Origin: Pelecanus crispus
Lineage: Eukaryota; Chordata; Aves; Pelecaniformes; Pelecanidae
DNA length: 64,000 bases
Reading direction: 5' to 3'
Assembly: GCF_030463565.1 (NCBI RefSeq)
Contig: NC_134643.1
Coordinates: 122,556,309 to 122,620,308 of the forward strand
Within the stretch, counting starts at the first letter, position 1; every line of letters begins with the position of its first letter. Below are positions 50,301 through 64,000 of the stretch, one piece after another. A program made the position numbers and the translations under genes. The notes beneath the pieces are model-generated. The model was not told the DNA's origin and did no database searches. It saw only the letters and a program-made list of their open reading frames with translations.

Positions 50301-51740
50301 CTCTGACTGATGGAGGCAGACAAGCCAGATAGAAAAGGCATCGAGTTAACCGTTACTCTCAAAAAGTGACTGGAAATGGAAGCGCAGTTAATGCACCAGC
50401 CGCTTTAGAAACCCAGCCACCTGGTACTCCCCAAGATGCCATTAGCACTGGATTTTCACTTTTCATGTCCAATACTAATCAAAGGGAAAAAATGCAGTAA
50501 TTTGCTTCTACATTAGTTAGGGAGAAGTGTAAAGATTAATGGAAGTCGGATTGTACTACCCTGAACACCACCAGAAACTGAGTATTTGACATTATCAGAC
50601 TACTTAATGTTCTAAGGTGCCACCTTCCATCGTAAGAGAGGGACTTGCCCTTTATCCTGGTTTTCTAAATGTTGACTTGTTCGGTGTACCACTAGGCCGA
50701 CAGTGTCGTGGTTGTTCTTTACAGTAACTAAGGTAAACAAAGTATGCCAGTGTAATTGTATACATGCTGTATTTTTGGGGTAGGGTACTTACAGAGTGGT
50801 GTTGATATAAAGTAACTGGAGGGACAGGAAGCTTTCATCATGCCCCAGTCTGCAGTAACTTGTTTACATGCCCACATTTTTAAGTTTACAGGTTGCTTCC
50901 TCCAGTGAGACCTGGCTATGGTCTAAGGTTAACTGTTGCAGAATCACAGCTGGATTCTGAGGTGGTGAGCAGAATGGTGCTGTAGTGAAGATGAGGGTAG
51001 CTGACCACATGGTGTGGGAACCGCTTTATTTTCTGTGCGCCGTTGAAGCAGGAATCTTGCTGGAGCGCACAAGCATGACTCTATTATATGTATTGCTCTT
51101 CAGATTAGTATTCTCTGCTGCGGGAATCTGTCACCCGACAGCTGTGTAAGAAGTGACACACACGCCTCCAGAATAACAGCTTTGACTACCTGAAACAGAC
51201 TGTGTTAAACCTATTGGTAGACTCTACTATTGCTATGAACAGAGTCAGATCAGCAGCCCCCTGCTGCCTCTCATTTTCTCTGTCTCTGATCAGGTGGAGC
51301 AACTGTGTTACTGCTCCAACTTGTTCAGATTCAGGTTATAGTTTGTACAAACTGCTTTTTAAAAGTCTAGCTCATTTTAACTTAAGTGGCTAAGGGAATA
51401 CTAGACAGCCATGCCAAGCAGTTCTGTGGAATCTTAACCTTTTGATCTGATTCAGCTGCAGCCAGAACTCTGCGCTTGCGTCCACCTGACTTTCATCTAT
51501 CTTTGTGGAGTTCCAAGCTGATTCTCAACCAAGAGGTGCCAATGTACCATGGCGTAGCTATCGAGCTTCTGGCAGGGTGCTGTAAGCAGTCTTGGAAGGG
51601 GTTTCGCCAAGAATTCCACCCATCCAAAAATGGTTATGGGTTACCACACAGAGCAGTAGCAGAAATTCTGTACTTCAGAATAGAATTTGCATGTACGTGA
51701 AGAATACAGACCTTCCAGATGCAATTCAGACCAGTAAAGT
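47391..51740. other. Intergenic region between convergent SON and DONSON
   Basis: About 4.3 kb between two 3' ends. It contains T-rich low complexity at 47660-47700 (A/G-rich on the minus strand) and an A run at 48811-48827. A GC-richer patch lies at 50080-50250. I see no coding exon, RNA gene or clear transposon. Confidence 0.6.
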
Positions 51741-51762
51741 AGATAATCATGTTTTATCAAGT

Positions 51763-51768
51763 TTTATT
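51763..51768 (-). terminator. DONSON: DONSON polyadenylation signal
   Basis: AATAAA on the minus strand, about 225 bases after the DONSON stop codon, predicting a short 3'UTR ending near 51745. Confidence 0.7.
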
Positions 51769-51991
51769 TAAAAAAGGCTTTCTAAAATACAAAAGGAGAT
51801 GTCCAAGGCCTTTTCCTTCATTTCCTTCAGAAGACATGTTTTACGATGGGTGATGTGCAATAGCTGTCCGTGATGTGCAACTAGATCGTATCCCTCCAAG
51901 TACTGCATAGGTGCTGCCTGCGTAGACCCGAATGAAGTACAGCAACTGCATGCTAGAGAGAATTCTTTTCCATTAAATGGAACTAGCATAC

Positions 51992-57796
<5,805 letters not shown>

Positions 57797-57840
57797 GGCG
57801 GAGCGGAGCGGAGCGGCCGGGCGGGAGCCGCTGTCCCGGC

Positions 57841-57852
57841 TTGGCGCGAAAA
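57841..57852 (-). promoter_or_regulatory. DONSON: E2F site in the DONSON promoter
   Basis: The minus strand reads TTTTCGCGCCAA, a full match to the E2F consensus TTTSSCGC extended by CCAA. It lies about 45-56 bases before the start codon, where S-phase genes commonly carry it. This fits DONSON as a G1/S-induced replication factor. Confidence 0.6.
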
Positions 57853-58060
57853 GGGGCGAGCCCCGCCCCTGGGCGGCGCTGGGGGAGCGCGGCCGCCGCC
57901 GCCGCCATTTCCTGCGGCCCCGCCGGGCGCCCAGCGGCCCCGCGGGCGGCGGGGACGGGGTCCCTGAGGGGGCGCCTCGGTGGGGCGGGGCGAGCTCTTC
58001 CCGCCGGCCCCGGGGACCGCGGCCGCTGCCCTGCCACCGCTCTCCCACCCCGCTTCGGCT

Positions 58061-60496
58061 AGTAAATAGGAAAAGCGTTACTGCTGAAAGACGTAAATGG
58101 GTTTCTGAATCCATTCTGAAACCGGCCTGAATGGATTTCTCCAGTCAGGTATGGGGGAAATCGCCACACGGCTGCACCAGGACAAAAATCACCCGTGAAG
58201 ATACTAGAACACGGCTACGGTTGTGTGAAATGTGAGACTAAACACACACTGCGCATATTTGGGGTAGAGAACTAGTTCTGATTGCGATTTGCAGCACTGG
58301 CCGGGGCCCACACTGGAGGATTTTGCTTCAGGCTATCTTGCAGCAAGGCACCTATCCCCTCACCACCAAAAAATGGGCAGCAGTTTTCAGCCCATGCCAG
58401 ACAGATGATCCCTTCCTGAAGGCCATTCAATAAAACAACAATGGATTATAAAACTAATCCAGACACAAAGCTGGTTTTGAAGACACGTGGCTGCCCTTAA
58501 TGGCACTCTACGCGTCATCCACACGTCATCTGGCTGCGTGGGGCTGGAGCTCACAGGAGCAGAAGCATCCTCGGCAAAACCCGGGCAAGAGCCTGAGCTG
58601 GCACGGCTCCTGGCGTGCCCCTCGGGGTTATTAGCGTCACGGGAGACCACGGGCAGCCTTCACAGGGCTGTCAGGTCAGCGTACAGGTAGCGGCAAGGTG
58701 TACGAGACTTCCTTGTCAAAGCTACGAAGGAACAGGCAAGCATCTGGCAGCCTTTCCCTCCAGCGCTGGAGAGCCTTGCTCTCGTGCTCAAAACTACTTT
58801 CTCCTTTCTTCTGTCAGGGGATGTGTGAAAGAGGCACTTGCTTTGGGAGCCTCATGAATCCTCTTGTTAAGCACATGTAAATCTAAACCTAGCGTTATTA
58901 AAGAGCATTAGAAAATGCTGAGACATCTCAGCCAACTAAGCACACCAACAGGGAGCTTCACGCTCGAAGTGCAAAGAGACATTTGCTTCATAACCTGACC
59001 CAGCTGAAAGACTAAGACCACTTTGGCAAAAGCTAGCCTCTTGTACATGGGGTTCAAAAAGCATTTATATATGTAGTAAGGAGCAACATATCCACTGACA
59101 AAAGAGCTAGTAAAATAAAAACTATACTATAAAATCTTTCTTCTGCAGTTTTGTCAGTGGTTGTTCCTGTTTTATTAAACCTTATTTTTTAACTCTTGTT
59201 TCCTCTGATCTACTTTATTTTGCAACATTTAAGCTAAAACGAACAACATCAGGAAAAAATAAGCATTTGGGTACAAAGCTTCAGAATAAATATCAAACTA
59301 ACAGAGGATTCACATGCTTTAGATATGTGTGTGTACACAGGTGCACAAAAGCATCACTTATTTTCAAGGCTGCATTACATCACATTAGTAGTAAAATAAG
59401 ATTTACTCATGCTTTTTTATATGCTTCCCTTGCATCGTTTATCAAGAACCTACTACAAGTCCAGTGAACAAGAGAAGATAGATTAATCATGGTTCTAGAT
59501 AATCTATGTTCACTCAAATGTTCCAACTTCCTGCACTGGTTCAAAGTGCTAGTGTTCACTGTTTGAGCCATCCACACAGTGAAAGTGAGTAGCACACTTG
59601 AACAGAAAAAGTATTTTTGCTCTCAAATAAGAGCAAGTAGGAAGCCATATGCTTTGAAGAAAGAAAAACAGCAGTTCCTTCCCTGCTGCTGATTTGCAGA
59701 TGGTTCACGGTAACAGAGGGTGCCGGATAAACAGATTTGAGCTGTGCTAGGCACAGGACTGCGGTTAAAAGATGGGAAGTGAAAGTGCACAGCATAGGAA
59801 GGTCTTACTGGAAAGACATCAAAGAAAACATTACAGTAACAAGATCCATAAAGTGCCTCTAGCATCTGAATGACATGATCAGCTTATGGACTCTAGATTT
59901 ACTAGGTTTACTGCCTGGTTGCTAAATGAAGAAAATCAGCTGTAGGGGGAACTCTTACTGTCAGTGCCACATCGTTCCCCTCTAGCATCCTTGCCAATTC
60001 TGAGGGTTTTGCCTGTCTTCCAATTAAATAACAATTTTAAAAGTGGATTAGAAAGACTTAAGCGTACCGCAGAGAATACTCAGTCTCAGTGTGGTCAAAA
60101 GCAAAAGGTAACATAAAGGTGACTATTGGTAGGGGCTGGAGATGGGAGGACTAATAAAAACACCCAATTTTTTTTTTCCTTTAATTTCTTATGGTTGATA
60201 AACAACAGCAACTGAGTTTGCCTGTAGATGTTACTGCTATTTGTAACTGGGGCAGGGGAGACAAGATTTGTGTGTCAAGACTGCCTCTTTAGAAGTTGCT
60301 GATGGGAACATTCTGCTCAACTGGATCAAAAAAAAAAACCCCTGAAGTCACAGGAGCTTCGCAGACCATTTGTGCTGAGGTACAAAAGATCTTTAAATTC
60401 TGGTTACAGAATTATTTTAAAGTGTACACTAATTTACTTCTCAAATACATTACGTTTCTTTATCTTCCACAGGCTTAGAAATCAGGAAATTGTGTG
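58061..60496. other. Spacer between DONSON promoter and CRYZL1 3' end
   Basis: AT-rich after 58100. The part just below 60496 is the CRYZL1 3'UTR; the end is uncertain because the nearest hexamer on the minus strand is a variant ATTAAA at 60180-60185 and a canonical AATAAA occurs only near 59213. No other exon or RNA gene recognised. Confidence 0.5.
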
Positions 60497-63400
60497 TCAG
60501 AACTGGATGACTTGTCTTTTTCTTGCTTGATTCTTCTGAACTATTTCCATAGAAACTTTGGCTTCATACAATGGGATCGGTTCATCCAGCTGAGGCCTAA
60601 AAATGGAACATTATGTCAGAAATGTCTGGTGAGCATGCTCAGATCAACAGAAATATTGCAAGACTACCACTATAGACTTTACTTTCACTATGTAAACTTT
60701 ACTCCTTAAACAAAATAAAAGTTTTATAGCATTGGTTGGGTTCACAGAAGAAGGCAAGAGCCCTAAAGCAAACAGGAAACAGAAGTTAATTAAAAGATAT
60801 CCTTCCTACGGGGGGGGGGGGGGGGGGGGGGGGGGGAGAAGGTGGTGGTGAGGCTTTTGCTCGACAGCAGTACTGTTATCCTGCATTAATAAAAAGGATC
60901 TTCCATTCCCACCTCATTATGGGAGTCTTCATATCTAGTGAAGCTGTCACTTCTCAGACAAGTATTAGACAGACCTAACGTCTTTTACAGCCAACACCAT
61001 TTTTCAATCAGACACACTGCTGAGCAGCCAGATATATGCTCTTCCTCCACCAAGAAAAGAATGTGCTGCCTCTGTTAAATTTTGACATACAGCGTAATTG
61101 TGGAGTTTACCAAGTTTCTTTGTGCTTAGCCTGCTATATGACAAACAGAAACAGATCATAAACTGCTCCATATAAACTATGCGAGGCATCTTTTCCTGAG
61201 CATCCCAATATGAATGTGCAGCACAGTGCTGGCAAGAGTTTTCTACTAATGATGAATTTAGAAAAGAAAAAGAGAAAAAAAGAAAAAGAGGAAAAAAAGA
61301 AAAAGAGAAAAAGAGAAAAAAAGAATCATCACATCTCTCACCTGAAAATCCTCCTTGATAATTTCTCCATTATATCTTCTAAGATGGGTATCTAAGAGGA
61401 CTGTCAAGGTAACAACATATCTACAGATAAATCTTTCTATAATCACATTTGCTGGCAAGAGCCCTGTATTGATACAAAACCAGTAGGATCAAGGCAGAAT
61501 GAAAACTAACCTTAATTCCAATCTTTAGATTGGATTTGTGCACGTGTTCATATATCAGAAACCTCCTTTCATGAAACAGTATGCAGAATTGAAATATGAA
61601 AAATGGAATTTTGAAAAACAAAGCAAAAGGGTTAAGACTGACAAATGCAGCCCACGCTAGTACAACGTTAATCAATCAGAATGGCAGTTGCATTTTTTGT
61701 GCAGAATGAAGATGACAGACTTTAGTACCAGTTAACTGTCCCTACTATTCATACAGACATCTGAGGTAAAAATCAAAATAAAGTTGAGAACATAGCAGGG
61801 TCTGTAAATTCTTGGAGCACCACTGTGCATCTGTAAGGGATCTTTGAGTTAATGACTAACATTCATTACAATGCAACAGATGAGGCTGTATTTAGTCTTT
61901 ATATGAAACTCAAAAAATAACATTCTTTCCTTCATTTTAAGAGCAATCTGGTTAATATTTGAAGCTCAATCCATTTTAAAAAGCAGTCACCTTGTGATTT
62001 CTTCAGATGATATTAATGCCATATGCTCAAGAATTTCACAAGATACGGGTACAAAAAAAGAAAGCAGATTTTTCCTTTCAACTTTTAAAGCCTGTTGTGA
62101 TAAAACGTGCTGCTGTTATTAAAGATACCCCAGGGGAATGACAGAAGAAATCTTACTGTTTGGTCAGCTTACTTTTTATATGTGGATAACTACTCAGTAA
62201 GCATTCAACAAAAATACCAAACCATAAAGCAATTAATGATAACCTGCATCCCATAAATATTTCCTTATGTGCCTGACCTTGCCTAATCTACTTTGCAGTT
62301 TAGTGGAGGAGGGGAGGGCTTCCTTGCAGTGTAGTTAGTCGTTTCACAGATATAATGACTTAATCCTCACCTGCCTCTGCCATTCTGCTGAACTGCAAAA
62401 GTGATTCAGCAGATCTTGATCTGCAGTGCAGTACAGAACAGGGAGGGTCCTTAAAGCCATAAACAGACAAACCTTCCATTACTTGAAGCAATCCAATGAA
62501 AACTGTCATGCTGGTAGAAAGCTCAGAGTCCAGCTGCTTAAGACCAAATGAAGGTAATGCAAATAGAGGAGGCGTTCCTCTTCTCACACCCACATCTTTG
62601 CTCAATAAATTTTATGTACGTAACATTGCAAATAAGGAAAAGGTTACAAAAGCAAAATATTTTAACTTTTACAGTTAAACTGATTGCATTAAGATTTACA
62701 GATGATGCATCTACTGCCCAAAAGTACAAAAAAAGTTTCAAAAATGTCATATGCATGATATAAAAGCTTATAGAATCAAATCTTCAATTAATTGGTTCAA
62801 TCTTGAACCAAAACATTGCATTTTCTCCAGAATGGGTGTTTTCTATTTCAGCACTGTTTTTAATGAAGCATGCAGAGACACATATTTAGAAGGAATGCAG
62901 AGACTAGCTTAAAACATGAGTGTATATTATTTTTTAGTTACACTGTGTGCTTAGCTCTGCTGATCTTTAAGCCTGTGGTTACATGACTGAGCAGAAGAGG
63001 ATCTATTAGTTGGTTTCTCCATTATACTTCCGTCCACTCATATTAGCAGTCAGTATTCAAAATGACCATCAAAAGGATATAGAGATACTTTCCTTGCTGT
63101 ATATTGGACAAGTTCCATATCTCATCATTCAGAAAGGAGACTGTGGCTCCTTTAAGAAACAAGGAATGGCTATCTGGAGGATCCAGCTTAAAAAAGATGA
63201 AGAAAAATGTTATTTAGTTCTATTTTCCTATTAAAAAAATAAAGGTTAAATGGTTATTTTATATTGATGGTTAAAAAAACCAAACAAAACCCCCACACCT
63301 TGTCCATTTTCAGAACTTAGCAAACTTGTAATATTTACAGCTTTAAACGATACTTTTCTGTCTTGTCAAACAGTTTAATACCCTGAGCCAAACAAAACAG

Positions 63401-63789
63401 CTCCTTCAAAATTTGTCACTATAGCCAAGCTACTAACGTAACTTACTATCATCTTAAAGAAGACAGCCCCAAAATTGTCCCAAAGGAAAATAAAAACCTT
63501 TATTATTAAAGCATATAGATGCTTCCCATTTTCTGGATGTGAAAGTTTTCTTAAGTGAAAACTTATGTTATTTAACAGTGGGGAACCATTCAGCCATGAC
63601 AGAAGCTCAGGGACACATCCATATATATACCATGGTACAAACTAACTTACTGACACAGTATCTTTACCTGAAGATTTTTTTCTGTTGTTATCCAGTGTCC
63701 CCCAACACCAAGAAGAGTAATGATATCATGCTTATGAGACAGCAACTGTGATTTTGAAGCTGATTCATCTTCATCACTATATAATTTCA
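60497..63789 (-). CDS. CRYZL1: CRYZL1, quinone-oxidoreductase-like protein 1 (last four exons; 5' part outside window)
   Basis: Exons in coding order: 63789-63668, 63186-63081, 61387-61342, 60596-60497. The partial protein begins [20 protein letters not shown], continues [40 protein letters not shown], the segment [20 protein letters not shown], and ends RKRQVIQF, aligning end to end with human CRYZL1. This is the C-terminal half of a medium-chain dehydrogenase/reductase fold related to zeta-crystallin; the [11 protein letters not shown] segment belongs to the nucleotide-binding region. The intron after 63081 is an AT-AC U12 intron. The rest of the gene lies to the right of 64000. Confidence 0.95.
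60810..60836 (+). repeat. 27-base poly-G run
   Basis: An uninterrupted run of 27 G on the plus strand (C on the transcribed CRYZL1 RNA), about 215 bases before the last CRYZL1 exon acceptor. It is G-quadruplex-prone and its length is easily mis-sequenced. Confidence 0.9.
61258..61326 (+). repeat. Purine (A/G) low-complexity tract
   Basis: A GAAAAA/GAGAAA-type tract on the plus strand, which is a U/C tract in CRYZL1 RNA starting about 15 bases downstream of the donor of the 46-nt exon. Confidence 0.9.
61342..61387 (-). CDS. CRYZL1: CRYZL1 46-nt small exon after an AT-AC intron
   Basis: The exon encodes, with split codons at each end, (S)[14 protein letters not shown](R), against human CILKDVMEKLSTGVFR. 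It only keeps frame if the intron before it ends in AC at 61389-61388. The downstream donor TTTTCAG/GTGAGA is a normal U2 site. Confidence 0.9.
61388..63080 (-). other. CRYZL1: CRYZL1 AT-AC (U12-type) intron
   Basis: On the minus strand the intron starts ATATCCTTTT directly after codons for GKYL, the textbook U12 AT-AC donor. It ends TACCTTGACAGTCCTCTTAG then ATAC. CCTTGAC matches the U12 branch consensus CCTTRAC and its branch A lies about 15 bases from the terminal AC. No GT donor near the end of the upstream exon gives a correct frame. Confidence 0.88.
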
Positions 63790-64000
63790 CTGCGGGGGGG
63801 AAGGGAGAAAAGAACAAATTAATGAGAGCTCAGAAGATGATTCTGTTCAGAATGAAATGTCCATCTCTTCCTGTACTGAAAACCACATATCTTGGCATTC
63901 TTTACAGTCCTATGTCTTCATATTAAAAACAAGTTGCAATATATGAATACATACAATGAAAGATGACTGTCTGGAACAGCACTACAATTAAATTATGCTG

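Noticed and set aside
57797-58114. Upstream extension of the DONSON exon 1 frame to 58114
   Set aside because: The conserved protein starts at 57796 with good context; the upstream part covers the E2F/YY1 promoter elements and is compositional.
62360-62605. Minus-strand frame containing VMEGLS inside the CRYZL1 AT-AC intron, superficially like the CRYZL1 C terminus
   Set aside because: The real coding segment ([11 protein letters not shown]) lies at 61342-61387 and fits phase on both sides; this frame has no further alignment.
63083-63110. A GT donor (GGAAA/GTATCTC) ending the CRYZL1 exon after GK
   Set aside because: It gives the wrong phase for the next exon and a stop; the AT-AC donor two codons later restores the conserved protein.

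Overview
The window is vertebrate nuclear DNA, most likely avian. It has compact introns, sharp CpG islands and few recognisable transposons, and the order SON > < DONSON < CRYZL1 matches the vertebrate GART-SON-DONSON-CRYZL1 neighbourhood. The protein sequences are clearly orthologous to the human ones, but SON is far larger than in mammals. I cannot fix the species. I found no bacterial-style system, CRISPR array, tRNA, rRNA or recognisable virus-derived element.

Layout. 1-5200: AT-rich sequence with no exon I can support, probably the 5' intron or flank of a leftward gene (GART expected by synteny). 5205-5760: CpG island with a ZNF143-type element and a candidate leftward first exon. 5760-7600: featureless spacer. 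7640-9480: second CpG island with the SON promoter. 9076-46496: SON on the + strand, 12 coding exons, 4126 codons, with a single 10,914-bp coding exon. About 46497-47390: SON 3'UTR. 47390-51740: intergenic. 51992-57796: DONSON on the - strand, all 10 coding exons, 564 codons. 57290-58060: DONSON CpG-island promoter with an E2F site. 58060-60496: spacer and CRYZL1 3' flank. 60497-63789: the last four coding exons of CRYZL1 on the - strand; its 5' part lies beyond the window.

All three gene models were assembled by hand. Splice sites, codon phase and alignment to the human proteins (from memory) agree at every junction. SON is a nuclear-speckle splicing co-factor with RS, G-patch and double-stranded RNA-binding domains. 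DONSON is a replication-initiation and fork-protection factor. CRYZL1 is a quinone-oxidoreductase-like protein.

The most interesting signals are as follows. (1) Two minor-spliceosome (U12) introns sit in neighbouring genes: an AT-AC intron in CRYZL1 and a GT-AG U12 intron in DONSON. (2) SON carries a 27-30-residue repeat family of roughly 65-70 units, in which basic RS-type ends and an acidic middle appear to be one diverged repeat. It includes near-identical 81-bp and 90-bp tandem arrays. (3) SON has a well-formed 80-bp cassette exon that would remove the G-patch and dsRBD, and a possible intronic-polyadenylation short form. (4) A candidate alternative SON first exon is in phase with exon 2.
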